Source of the DNA: Paraphoma chrysanthemicola
Lineage: Eukaryota; Ascomycota; Dothideomycetes; Pleosporales; Phaeosphaeriaceae
Assembly: GCA_020744225.1 (NCBI GenBank)
Contig: JAGMWG010000003.1
Span: 124,001 to 188,000, forward strand
DNA length: 64,000 nt
Direction: 5' to 3'
Positions 11,182-21,408 of the stretch are shown piece after piece. Position 1 is the stretch's first letter. Every line of letters starts with the position of its first letter. The position numbers and the translations under genes are program-made. The notes below the pieces were generated by a model that was given only the letters and a program-made list of their open reading frames with translations, did not search any database and had not been told where the DNA came from.

Positions 11182-13448
11182 ATGGTTGCCGGCACGACTC
11201 AACCGGCTGAAGAGCTGGAAGGAAGCACCTTCGACATGATCCCTCTGATGCCGCTACCCATAGATGCGCCTGAACAAACACGTCCTCGCGCACCGAGCTT
11301 GGAAGCCGGTCATGTGTCCGACCAAATCAAGGATGGATCTTCGCAGAGCACAAAAAAGGCCCGTCAAGGCCCACTGGACAAGCTGGCGACACTCGTGCAC
11401 TTCGCAGAGAAGGGTATCGAACAACGCGTCCGACGAAGCAGATTCCATGGCTGGCGCATGGGAGTGCTATGCGGATGCTTCATGTCCGCCTTGGTACTCC
11501 TTTGCAATATCGTCGCGCTCATCGTAGGGGCTTCGAAAGGATATGACAAAAACGGGATCGCTGATCTGTTCGTTGGCGAAGAAACTACCATTTCAAGGTG
11601 GAATACCGCTTTCCACGTCTTCATCAACGCGCTCAGTACTATTCTACTCTCCGGAAGCAACTATACCATGCAGGTGCTCAGTTCGCCCACACGCGATGAC
11701 ATCGACAAGGCACATTCGAAAAAACAGTGGATGGAACTAGGGGTACTAAGCCCTCGCAATATGCGTGCGATACCGCGCAAGAGGACATGGCTATGCATGC
11801 TTCTTTCCTTATCTTCCATACCGTTACACCTCTTGTGAGTAGCCTGAGAGAGTGTGCCTTCAGACGACTTATTGGCACTTAGTTACAATGCCGCTGTTTT
11901 CAAGGTTGTCGCATCAAACGATTGGAACCTCAATGTGGTTGACATTCGTTCTGATGAATACATCGCCATCAATGCTACCATGGATCCAAAATCAACCATA
12001 AAACCATATTTGGAAATGAGCAATACCGAGTTACTCCGTTTCTACGACAAGAGATATGTGTCTCGAGGAGATCTCTACGTCATAATCGACCGCATTGGCT
12101 TTCCAACCTCGAAGCAATATACTAAAAATCTAAGTCCGGCGGACTTACGTACAGAACTAAGATTGAATCAGAGTATAGGTCATGTGCTGACTGATTCCCC
12201 GGGATGGATCCACTTTAACATCGCTCAAGAAAAGGACCTTGACATTTCAGCACATGTTGCGACCGCCTTCTCCCGCAAAACCAGCCAACAAAGTCGACTG
12301 CAGATTTCTCTTTACTTTATGCTGATTGTCGTAGCCTTCAACCTATTTAAGCTCACTGTCATGACATTGGTTCTTGTCACAGATCAATCTACCTACTTGG
12401 TCACTTTCGGCGACGCAGTGGCTTCCTTTCTCAAACGGCCGGACCCGTATACAGAGACCCAGTGCATGCTAGGGAAGGAAGAGTTCTGTGTCAAGCTCGG
12501 ACTGCTTCCGCTTCATCCAATATCCACTATACAGGAGGCGGTCGATCTTGACCATCGATCCAACGGCGTTTGGCTCCCACGTCCTCGGCAGTACTTCTTC
12601 TCGATCAACAGGCATGGCAAAGTCATCTTCACTATGCTGTGAGCATTACCTTTGTCTCGAAGTGTTCCTGGCTAAAGCTCATGTCTAGACTTCTCTCACT
12701 CGTCATGATCGTCATATGCCTACCACTTTATGGAACCCTTAACGTATCAGTCGACGGTTCACCCCAATCTTCCAATTGGTCTTGGGGATCTGCTTCTTCA
12801 GACTTTTTGTCGCTTGGTTCTGCCAAGGCCACATCTAATGCAACACTATACAACGCGTGGCTTGCGAATATCCCACAGCTCATTTTGTCATTTAGCTACT
12901 TGAACATCAACACGATATGTACTGCCATGGCTGGTGCGCAAGAATGGAACCGTTTTGCAACGTCTAGGAAGCACCTTCGCGTCACAAAACCGGTGGGACG
13001 ACAACGAAGCACATACTTTTTGCAGTTGCCATACAAATGGAGCATACCTCTTGTTTCAATCGGCGCAATACTCCATTGGTTGCTGTCGCAGACTTTCTTC
13101 CTGGTTAGAATCGACTTTTTCAATCGTGAGGGTGACCGAACCACCGGGTCTCAATCTGCTTGTGGCTTCTCTGCGCTGAGCCTCATGGTGTTCATCGGTG
13201 TAGCTATGCTTTTGCTCAGCGTCATAGGAGTCATCGGCTTCTGGAAGATGCCGATGAAAATGCCAATCGCAGGGTCGTGCAGTCTCGCCATTAGTGCTGC
13301 ATGCCACCCTCCGGCCACCGACATTGACCCAGAGCTGCTCGAAGTACGATGGGGTGTGGTTGAAGCCAGGCACGGAGCAGAGCATGGACATTGCTCGCTC
13401 TCATCCGGGCCCGTTGAGGAACCGGAGCGTTCTAAAACCTATGCATGA
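11182..13448 (+). CDS. DUF6536-like fungal integral membrane protein
   Basis: A large fungus-specific multi-pass membrane protein of unknown function. Three exons, 11182-11834, 11883-12638 and 12689-13448, with introns of 48 and 50 nt, keep frame throughout and give 722 aa. The N-terminal 85 residues are hydrophilic. They are followed by a WRMG-started membrane segment (about residues 91-116), which I recall as the mark of the DUF6536 domain. Further membrane segments lie in the middle (near FMLIVVAFNLFKLTVMTLVLV) and in the last exon. The C-terminal core contains the CSLAISAACHPP stretch that I associate with this family. No catalytic motif is visible. Family assignment is from memory of the overall pattern; function is unknown. 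Confidence 0.82.
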
Positions 13449-14309
13449 ACAGGCCAAATGTATGGCCAGAGGCTCTGTTGGGCAGGTGTTAAGACATAGT
13501 TCACGTCCATTTGAGGATGTTTCGGCGATACAAAGGCAGACAAGCTTTACCACAACGCGCAGCCTTGCGCATGGTCGACCATAATCCGGAATGCGAGTAT
13601 TCTTTCAACCTCGCCGATTGCTATGAGCTGGTGGCCTCAAAATAAAGCTGGGACATGGATATATCCAAATATTTGGTGGAGTCCGCCTCGTTGGAAAAAC
13701 CAAAGCTTCATCCTTAGTTGAAACAAGCGATCCAGGATCCGCTGGTCGCCTTGCCGACGGAATGCTATTTTGGTCTCAAAATGCACATCGACTTCTACAC
13801 ACACCTGGAAAGTTACTATCCATCTTTAAAACACTGCTCTCGGCCCAGGGTGCTCATGAAGAAGCGACGAACCTTTGCCAAGGTCAAAAAGCAGCGTTCA
13901 TCAGAGCTGAAAGTATTTGCAACGCTCTGCGGCCTCGCGCGGCTCTTAGACCAAGCGACGAAAGTTACACCTGATTTGAGGCCTCCTCTTGAGAGTGGAT
14001 GAACTCAGGCAAGTCGGTAAGGTCTGAGGCTTAGACGACCCACAATTGTACAAAATAGTTGGTCGATCTTCGAAAGGGCCGTCTGTAGCGCACACATACG
14101 GCCCGAATGGTGATCCCCATTGTGCGCAGTCGTGATACTATTGATATCGCATCTAGCGTACGCAGTGTCCGGAGATGGGCATTATGAAGAATATAAAGTA
14201 CTCAAGATATGTCGCTTGAATACAATCATCTACTTCAGCACACCTCAGTATCTGTTCCAACTACTTTCATATACCACCCAATCCTCGCACCGTATCTCCA
14301 ATTTTCACA
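13449..14309. other. Intergenic, promoter of the Hce2-like gene
   Basis: About 860 bp. The frame at 13718-14002 has no recognisable content. The TATA-like box at 14191 belongs to the downstream effector-like gene. Confidence 0.5.
14191..14198 (+). promoter_or_regulatory. TATA-like box of the Hce2-like gene
   Basis: ATATAAAG, 112-119 bp upstream of the ATG at 14310. This spacing is reasonable for a fungal TATA box with a short 5' UTR. Confidence 0.45.
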
Positions 14310-14882
14310 ATGATCAATCCCATCACTCTCATTCTCGCGACTCTGCTCGCAACAGCCACCTGCGCTCCAGTATCTTCCAATGCCCAAGCAGATGTAGTCA
14401 AAGCCCTCGACGCACGTGCATCCATCAACGACTGCGCCGACTCTACCTTCGAAAATCAATCCAGCGGCGGCTCGCCCAAAGTCTCAGACTGCCAACAAAT
14501 GGCTGCCAACATCGCCGGCGGCGGAACTTGGGTAAGAGCATTCCCTACCTTACCTTCCTGTCCTTCCCCACCCATACAATCCCTCCCGTTTCTTTTTCTC
14601 CTCTTCAATAACCCTTACTAATCCACATATCAGACCACAACCCTCTCCCTCCAACGCACCCTCGCCAGCTACGGCACATGCGCATTCGGCGTTAAGGCCA
14701 GCGGGAGCAGTGGCATGAGCGGCCAGTTCTTAGTCGGCAACCAGGATATTATTGATGTGGTGAACGAGTCTATTCGGCGGTTTCAATGGAATGGGTTGGT
14801 TGGGGCGAAGGGTGTGATGCCGTGTCAAACGGGGCAGAGGGATGATGCGGCGGATGTGAGTTGGGGGTTGTATCATTCTTAG
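14310..14882 (+). CDS. Secreted Hce2/Ecp2-type effector-like protein
   Basis: A small secreted protein with the Hce2 (homologues of Cladosporium fulvum Ecp2, putative necrosis-inducing) domain. Two exons, 14310-14531 and 14634-14882, with a 102-nt intron, give 156 aa. Residues 1-18 form a signal peptide ending near ATCAP. The mature part has four cysteines, at 42, 61, 90 and 138, which would form two disulphides. Family-like segments are DSTFEN, the DCQQMA/GGGTW block, YGTCAFGV, a VGNQDII motif and WGLYH at the end. The domain looks complete, with no visible break. In plant pathogens some members act as effectors while others are of unknown role; the same family occurs in saprobes, so a role in disease is inference only. 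Confidence 0.88.
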
Positions 14883-15373
14883 GGGTGGGGCGGTGGTTGT
14901 GATGGTGGAGTTCTAAGCCGTATCTCTGGGTTATTGTCGTTGTATATATGTATTCGAATGTGTGGATTCAAATACTGTCATGGCTTTTATTAGTGGCGCT
15001 TACACGATCATATGAGCATGAAAACAGTGATGTCAAGCTTTGAAAACAAATCATATGTTAGTGCAATGTACGGACGATATCTTGATCTTATTATTCTTGC
15101 TCCGGCTGTGTCCCAAACGTACTCCAGTGCGCACCCGGCAATGCCTATTTGGAGAAGCAGCAATGGCCACTAGATCTAAGCATTATCATGAAAAGCTGGT
15201 GAAGACGGAGGTGACCTCACACGTGTGGTCTAGTCTGCAAGCACGACTTGTAACTTAAGTCACTTTCACTTCTGCCGTCATATCCAGAGTCTCACTCATT
15301 ACCAAAACTTCACTCACTACCCAGCTGTAGTTTCAATCTCAAGATACTAACTCTCAAGTAATCGCCCTTGAGA
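14883..15373. other. Intergenic, nothing recognised
   Basis: About 490 bp between the Hce2-like gene and the BTB gene. A 72-codon frame at 15040-15258 has no features that I recognise. Confidence 0.5.
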
Positions 15374-16560
15374 ATGTCGAGCCCATGCAAGCACACGGAG
15401 TTCGTCGCCGACATGAAGCAGTAAGTTCTCGCTTCTTCAATATTGAAATGGCTTCTAATACTAATAAATTGTAGTGCGCTGGAGACCGGCAAGTACTCCG
15501 ATCTGACTATCACCTGCCACAACCGTTCGTGGGCAGTACACAAAATCATCACGTGTGCTCAATCAGACGCCTTGGAGGCTGCAAGTAGGTTCAGAAAAGT
15601 AAGCAAGCATAGTTAAGTCCTTGGCCTCGTGAGACTGTACTGACCGGAGAGTAGGAGGCTGCAGAAGGCATCATCGAGTTGCCTGGTGATGATCCTGATA
15701 TTGTAGAGCATATGCTCCGGCATATGTACGAGCGCGACTACCGTTTGCCTTCTGAAGATGTGCATGGGCCACACTGGCTTCGTCCCCTTGGTCGACCAGT
15801 GTCATGTCGGACCGTGTATGCTGGGCCACGGAAAACATTATGTGGCGTTGTAGTGCTCCTGTAATACAAATCCTTCGCGATAGGCAACCCAGCCTCCTGG
15901 AGGTCGGCAATATTCCACCGCGCATCTTTTTCCTCAGCTAATTCGACACAGAACACCAGTATTCTCGAGTTCGAGTTTCATCCAGGGAAAGCTACAGAGG
16001 TCTTTCAGGTCCTGCATCAATTACTTTTCAAGCAGGTGAACCCACATCAATTTAGTGGCAGCGAGTATGGAGCCACACTCATGTCCCATGCACAGTCACA
16101 TCCACTTCCTGTAGCCACAAAGGACTTGGCTATCCATGCAAAAGTGTACGCGATTGCCGACAAATACTTCATCAAAGGTCTTAAGGGCGCGGCGCGAGAG
16201 AAATTCGAGAAGTCCGTACGCGACGCCTTCGCTAGCAAGCACTTCTACGATGAAGTGGACATCGTCTTCTCTACGACACCAGACAATGATGCGAGTTTGC
16301 GAGACCTGGTTGCTGAGCGCATTATGGAAGAGAAGATCAAGTATGGATTGGGTAAGAACGACGACCTCGACGCCGCTTTGAAGGAGATTTTAGGGCTTGC
16401 GTTCCGGGTCATGCAGTGTGAGGGAAGAAGCGCCGGACAAGCAAGGAAACCAGTGCGAAGTGAGATCGAGCTACGGCACGCTCATCGCAAGCATAGAGTG
16501 TCGTGTAATCTCAAGAATCCTGCAACTGGCTTAGACGTATCAAGAGAGAATATGAAGTAA
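15374..16560 (+). CDS. BTB/POZ domain protein, first copy
   Basis: A BTB/POZ protein, a class that acts in protein-protein contacts such as Cullin-3 adaptors. Exons read as 15374-15420, 15475-15598, 15655-15815 and 15960-16560, giving 310 aa. The BTB core is clear: SDLTITCHN, VHKIITCAQSDALEAA, an IIELPGDDPDIVEHMLRHMYE segment, and later the LAIHAKVYAIADKY helix followed by GLKGAAREKFE. The last intron is the weak point. Without it an in-frame TAA at 15862-15864 ends the protein. With it (GTATGC donor, CTAAT branch 20 nt before a CAG acceptor, 144 nt, a multiple of three) the frame is intact. The linker between the two BTB parts is unusually long and poorly conserved. The gene could instead be a decaying copy. 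Confidence 0.55.
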
Positions 16561-17009
16561 ACCACAACAAAACATAGATCTAACAAGATACCAACCCCTC
16601 AATCCCAACTCTCCGTCTTGATCCCACGCCCCCATGGTAGGCAAAAAAGCTAGCGAACCTCATACACTCATTCCTCGTTAGCCGAAACCAATGTTTATCA
16701 CGACCGACTTTTTGTGTGGCCGCCAGTACCAAGTTGAGGCGTACTGGATTGATGGAGAGTTTGAGAACTAAACCATATAAATGGTAAAGCGAGGATGTGC
16801 ATGGGAAATTAGGGTAGGGTGGTCGAATTTCACGTGACGGCGCGATGAGGACGAGACGCGTGTGGTAGCTCTTTCCTTCCAAGCTCGCCCCGCCATTACT
16901 CCGACCATTTAATTCCATCTTCTGTCTTCTTTCTTCTCCTCTCACTTCATATCGCCGTTATTTGCTCATCTCAATCAAGCTTGCGCAGGATCCTCAACTC
17001 AGGCTCACC
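16561..17009. other. Intergenic, promoter of MYND gene A
   Basis: About 450 bp. A CT-rich run just upstream of 17010 (roughly 16910-16960) resembles a fungal core promoter pyrimidine tract. No gene is seen. Confidence 0.5.
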
Positions 17010-18188
17010 ATGGCGAGCTGCTCTGGCCCCAGGCTTTGCATGAAGTGCGAGCGCCGCGGTAATCTTGCCTGCAGTGGCTGCAAATCCATCCACTATTGCT
17101 CCAAGGAGTGTCAGAAGGCAGATTGGCCCATCCACAAGATCGTATGCAAGGACTACAAGCGATTTGTCAACACTCGGCCAACTGCGGAGCATCACAACTG
17201 CATCTACTTCAATCCGGTCGAGAACAATCCCCGCTTTGTTTGGATCCGCTTCGAACACGACCATAATCATCCAAGCGCTGAAGACAGTTCTCAGTACGGC
17301 CTAACGGTTGAGAAGATGAGGGCTGGTGAGCTTGACGAACTTGACAGCAGTCCCGTTCTGAATCGCCATATCGGGTCTCACCACATCGTCATGTCCCTTC
17401 CAAAGGCGAAAGCTATGTGTACCTGCTGTGATGGAGATATTAAGACCAATGATAACCTTACAAAGATCGACATGGAGCTTGCTAATTTCTTCCGCGGCCC
17501 TGTTCTGGCATTCGCTTCTCGCTGCGGCAATCATCTCGATGGCAATCTTGCTCATCTCGACCTTGGTCCAGTCGACTTTATCCACATTGTGGACCACTTG
17601 AGATTGATATATTGCGACCTCGAAGACTGTATGCGCCAGCTGGTTGACGGCAGTGGCATCAAAGCAGTATGCCTGAACTGCAAGGGAGACAAGTTTTTCC
17701 TTCATCGATCGAGCTTTGAAGCTGTTCTCGAACCGAACTCTTCTCTCCAACTCGAATCTGAGATCACGACTCTTACCGCTGACAAGATCGGACTGCCTCT
17801 CATCGTCCGCAAAATACCACCCGCCATCCTTTGGCGCGATGCTCGCCGTCCCTGTCGTGTCGAAAACGAGAACGCTACCATGCTCAATCCTCCTCAGCAG
17901 TCGTCCCACACAGCCTCCCTAGTCTTGCTCCGAAAAGACGGTAACCCTCTACACCCTATCCATGTCTACGCATTGCTCGGCTACAGCACCATCGCATTGA
18001 GCGACCCCTCTCGCTCGATGCGAGCGTGTGTCGAAGCCGATGAGTATTTGGAGAATCGAACCAATGAAGTCTCCAAGGCAGGCTTCGAGGAATTATATGC
18101 GAAGATGTGGCATACGTGCTCGGTTTCATCGCACTTCGTTCCCTCTCCCTTCGAGATCAGCGATGACTTCGAAGCTCGACGTTTCTGA
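17010..18188 (+). CDS. MYND zinc-finger protein A
   Basis: A 392-aa single-exon protein. The N-terminal MYND finger has all eight ligands: Cys10, Cys13, Cys21, Cys24, Cys30, Cys34, His42 and Cys46. MYND domains bind two zinc ions and peptide motifs. The rest is not a known catalytic domain to me, but it shares several motifs with MYND protein B at 19191: PRFVWIRF, a region around DLGPVDF, LNCKGD, and LPLIVRKI followed by WRDAR. No SET domain is visible. I chose the ATG at 17010 because its context (CACC ATG G) is strong and it starts just before the finger; an in-frame ATG at 16962 adds 16 residues. A relic of a third copy lies 280 bp downstream. The function is unknown. Confidence 0.85.
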   Translation: MASCSGPRLCMKCERRGNLACSGCKSIHYCSKECQKADWPIHKIVCKDYKRFVNTRPTAEHHNCIYFNPVENNPRFVWIRFEHDHNHPSAEDSSQYGLTVEKMRAGELDELDSSPVLNRHIGSHHIVMSLPKAKAMCTCCDGDIKTNDNLTKIDMELANFFRGPVLAFASRCGNHLDGNLAHLDLGPVDFIHIVDHLRLIYCDLEDCMRQLVDGSGIKAVCLNCKGDKFFLHRSSFEAVLEPNSSLQLESEITTLTADKIGLPLIVRKIPPAILWRDARRPCRVENENATMLNPPQQSSHTASLVLLRKDGNPLHPIHVYALLGYSTIALSDPSRSMRACVEADEYLENRTNEVSKAGFEELYAKMWHTCSVSSHFVPSPFEISDDFEARRF

Positions 18189-18466
18189 TTAGCAAGGCTG
18201 CTGACTCTCCTGGAATGAAAACAGTGTTCAAGAAGGCCTGTATGAGAGCTGAATCTGATGGAGGCTGGCCATATGCATCAATTGTGGCTGCATCTTACAT
18301 GCATACTATACCTAGCTAATGTAGACGAGCAATGCCTGCACTTCTTCGCCTAACATGCGTATTTTAGCTCGTCATGGGGTGTAGGTTCGAAAATTCTGAG
18401 GCCACAATCGTAATGAACATAAAGTGAATGCAAATTTCGAGCAAGTTCTTTTAGTGACATCACGAG

Positions 18467-18724
18467 ATGAAGAGGTCAGATTTCGTGCCCGACAAGAACA
18501 AATTTGTCGACTTGACCCTGGCGGATCTCCGCTACGTGGTCAACTTCTACCGTTCGATGTATGGCAAGGAGATGCGATCGTCTAGCGACATGGTTATAGG
18601 CATCAGAATGAATTGCGTGGGTGATCTTGCCGTTCATAATGAGCTGCCATACCACAGTGTTGATATTTCCATGTCTGAAATGGCCTCCGGCGACGCGGCG
18701 TATTGGGACAGCACAAAACAATAG
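18467..18724 (+). pseudogene. Relic of a third MYND-family paralogue
   Basis: An 85-codon frame that matches only the middle part of the two flanking MYND proteins. It contains VDLTLADLRYVV, similar to DVGPMELRHVL in protein B, followed at the right distance by MNCVGD, matching MNCIGD in B and LNCKGD in A. No MYND finger is found upstream and no C-terminal IPLIV-type block is found downstream in any frame. It is most simply a truncated, non-functional copy from tandem duplication. A short expressed derivative cannot be excluded. Confidence 0.6.
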
Positions 18725-19090
18725 CGAGGGGCTTTCGCACATTTGAACCGCGCGACGATTCAACCACAAAATTCTCAGTAGCGACAAAGAGCAGACCTAG
18801 GTTAGGTCTAGGAAGTCCTATGGACATAGAGAATTCCTCGAGCTCTCGCCAACAGGCCAAAGTGTTCAAGCCGCAACGCTGCTGATTCTTGGATCGTTCC
18901 TTGTGCTCAATGGTTTGACTCAGTTGATTCGTTTGGTGCCGTATGCCTTTGTGCAGGATCGCTACTGGCGATGTGGAAGTGGTGTGTCATCGACGGTTCG
19001 AAGATCTAGGTGAAAGTGAGAACGTACGCGTGATTCCACCGCCTTCGATGAGGCTCTGTGTTTGTCCATGCACGATAAATAACGTAGCCT

Positions 19091-19112
19091 TTCTTACTCT
19101 TTTCTTACTCTT
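19091..19112 (+). repeat. 11-bp direct repeat in MYND B promoter
   Basis: TTCTTACTCTT occurs twice in direct succession, about 80-100 bp upstream of the ATG at 19191. It is a pyrimidine-rich promoter element or chance slippage. The remainder of 18725-19190 shows no gene. Confidence 0.7.
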
Positions 19113-19190
19113 ACGTCTTTGACACCCCCACCTCACGCACCCGAAATTCCTCAACCTCCCCTACGAACTCACAAAAGAGCTGCGATCACG

Positions 19191-20447
19191 ATGTCGGCAG
19201 ATGGCGCGAGCAGCCAGCTCTGCGCCATGTGTATGAAGGAAGGGAGCAAGGCATGCGGTGGCTGTCACGAGATGCGCTATTGCTCAACGGAGTGTCAGAA
19301 GAGCGACTGGCAGATTCACAAGATGGCCTGCAAGTCACTCAAGGCGTTCTCCGATGCCAATCGCCCTCACCAAATTGGTTTCATATACAGACGCGCCATC
19401 TACTTCCCGGTAGACGAGGCCCGCCCGCGCTTTATATGGATCCGCTTCTTCACCTATGCCAACAGCAACCCCCGGCTTGATAGATCGTTCCTGCCGCTCG
19501 ACGCACAACGACTGTCCACATTTACGGCAATTCTGGAGAACCATATCTTACGCCGCAGAGTGGCAACAAACATCTCGGTCGTTGGAAGCTTTCTGCCGGT
19601 CGATGAAGTGACTGGGATGACCACTGGCCAAATCAATAAGAGCCTCAGTGCCCTTGCCCCTGGGTTCGAAAGACACGGTCCGCTGATTATCCACGGCGTG
19701 AGTAAGCCAGAAAACTCTCTTGGCCGGGCATGTGACGTGGGTCCGATGGAACTTCGACACGTCTTGGACGAGGTTCACTACCAGCACTTCCACGCGCTAC
19801 GCACGCAAGTCTGTAATGATACAAACGCCGTGGAGGGTGTAGTCATGAACTGCATCGGCGATACTATCATCATAGATGGATACTCGGCTCCAGTAATGGT
19901 AACGAAATTCCCTCAATCGATGTGCAACGAGACCACCGAGGTGGAAATTGAGATCGCAGAACGAGTCGGCATACCTCTCATCGTCAAGAAAATCGAGCCC
20001 TCATTGATCTGGCGCGACAGACCCAACCTGACCAAGCTACCGGCCCTCCATAATCCCCTAGCGGCATTGCTATCAAACACTGATCTCGACGCTCCTCTGC
20101 GACCTGGCATGTCTCTCGCTGAAGTCACGGTTATGCTCAATGACCTCAGTCTACTTGGATCATGGCAAGTTGTTCGAAAGGATGGTAAACCCCTCACTAC
20201 GAAGCTGATTAAAGGACTGCATGGCTATACGCTTTCAAAGGTCACGATGGCAAGTGATGAAGAGCTATATTCGCCTGATGCGAGACAGCTTGTCCTGGCT
20301 AAAGCGTCGAAGGCAGAGTTCGATACTTGGTACGCAACCTTCTCCATCGAGGAAGGCCATGATTCAACCTTGGACAATTCGCTGCTTCCATCAATCAGCG
20401 ATTTATACCCTGGAAGCAGCAGCTTGTTGACTTCCGAGCGACACTAG
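19191..20447 (+). CDS. MYND zinc-finger protein B
   Basis: A 418-aa single-exon paralogue of the MYND protein at 17010. The finger ligands are Cys11, Cys14, Cys22, Cys25, Cys31, Cys35, His43 and Cys47. Downstream it shares with protein A the motifs PRFIWIRF, DVGPMELRHVL, MNCIGD, IPLIVKKI and WRDRP, and a C-terminal WQVVRKDGKPL block like LVLLRKDGNPL in A. The start at 19191 sits in a good context (ACG ATG TCG) directly before the finger; an upstream in-frame ATG at 19119 would add a Pro-rich 24-residue leader. No SET or other enzyme domain is visible. The order A, relic, B in the same orientation implies local duplication. The function is unknown. Confidence 0.86.
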   Translation: MSADGASSQLCAMCMKEGSKACGGCHEMRYCSTECQKSDWQIHKMACKSLKAFSDANRPHQIGFIYRRAIYFPVDEARPRFIWIRFFTYANSNPRLDRSFLPLDAQRLSTFTAILENHILRRRVATNISVVGSFLPVDEVTGMTTGQINKSLSALAPGFERHGPLIIHGVSKPENSLGRACDVGPMELRHVLDEVHYQHFHALRTQVCNDTNAVEGVVMNCIGDTIIIDGYSAPVMVTKFPQSMCNETTEVEIEIAERVGIPLIVKKIEPSLIWRDRPNLTKLPALHNPLAALLSNTDLDAPLRPGMSLAEVTVMLNDLSLLGSWQVVRKDGKPLTTKLIKGLHGYTLSKVTMASDEELYSPDARQLVLAKASKAEFDTWYATFSIEEGHDSTLDNSLLPSISDLYPGSSSLLTSERH

Positions 20448-20799
20448 TATGCTAGAGCATCTAAGACCCCAAAGCACGCTCGACTGGATCAGGGCTGGAA
20501 CACGACGACAAATTCAAGTTTTCGCTTGGGTGACAAAGATCATGAGACCTCACCGCCAAGTCTGGAAAGGACGGAACCAAATTAGAAATTGGTCGAGGCA
20601 GGAAATGGGCCAGCAGTAAGGATTGTCCGTGGTATGATCTATAGATTTCAAAAAACAAAATTCGCGTGCAATTGTTGCCACTGATGTACGTGCGTTGTTT
20701 TCGAGCCGGTGATGTTAGTGAAACGTGATGTAACCTCGCAAGAACTGTGCTCTCTAAGATCTCACGCTTCCTGGGACCACACCTACTTTTGATCTAGCC
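20448..20799. other. Convergent 3' intergenic region
   Basis: About 350 bp between the converging MYND B and OsmC-like genes. Nothing else is recognised. Confidence 0.55.
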
Positions 20800-21408
20800 T
20801 TATAGAATACTTCCATGCAGTATTTCCCTCGTGATTCCATCCTCTTCCTTGCCACCCCCTGCCAACCTGACCGCAATCTTCGGCTTATGTACCAGGGTCT
20901 GCAACACCACGCAGTACTTCTCCGTCAGCTTGCCCAGCTTCTCCACCTCGTCTTCCGTGACCGCTCGTCCATCTTCCCTCTCGCCAAACTTGACCTGGAA
21001 CTCCAGCCGTATATCCGTCATTCCAACTGGCGCATTCCTATCCACGCCCAATGTGCCCTTAAAGTCCAGGTCTCCTTCCGCGTTGACCGTGCCTGATACG
21101 ATGGGTATGCCAAGCGCCGTCGCAACAGCTTTGAGCGTTACGCCTGAGCAGGCCACGAGCGCATCGAGGAGCATGTCACCGGAGCACAGCTCGCCGGATA
21201 TTTGAGGGTCGTCACCGCCGGCTTTCTGGTGCAGGCCGGCAATGCGCGATGCTTCCTTGACTGCAGGACCGTCTGAGAGCTTGCATGTTATCGACGAGTC
21301 GTCAAGCGTGCCGGTTGATTTGAGCGTGACAACGGCAGAGGAAGGGTCTTTTCGGTAGCCGTCTTTGATGGGGGCTTGCTTTTCGCGAAGCGCTTGGGCG
21401 GCGGACAT
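20800..21408 (-). CDS. OsmC/Ohr-like family protein
   Basis: A 202-aa single-exon protein of the OsmC fold, a family of thiol-dependent hydroperoxide reductases, although many eukaryotic members are uncharacterised. The first conserved cysteine is Cys87 in LLDALVACSGVTLKAVA, at the start of the long central helix, and the second is Cys166 in EKYCVVLQ. This two-Cys arrangement fits a peroxidatic and resolving pair. The N-terminal part carries VVTLKSTG and a GDDPQISGELCSGDM stretch. I chose the internal ATG at 21408 (MSAAQALREKQ), which suits the family; the upstream ATG at 21465 would add 19 residues of low-complexity His/Ser sequence. Cytosolic location is inferred from the lack of a signal peptide. 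Confidence 0.87.
   Translation of the reverse strand: MSAAQALREKQAPIKDGYRKDPSSAVVTLKSTGTLDDSSITCKLSDGPAVKEASRIAGLHQKAGGDDPQISGELCSGDMLLDALVACSGVTLKAVATALGIPIVSGTVNAEGDLDFKGTLGVDRNAPVGMTDIRLEFQVKFGEREDGRAVTEDEVEKLGKLTEKYCVVLQTLVHKPKIAVRLAGGGKEEDGITREILHGSIL

Noticed and set aside
18703..18885. 60-codon frame following the MYND relic
   Set aside because: It does not match the C-terminal part of either MYND paralogue.
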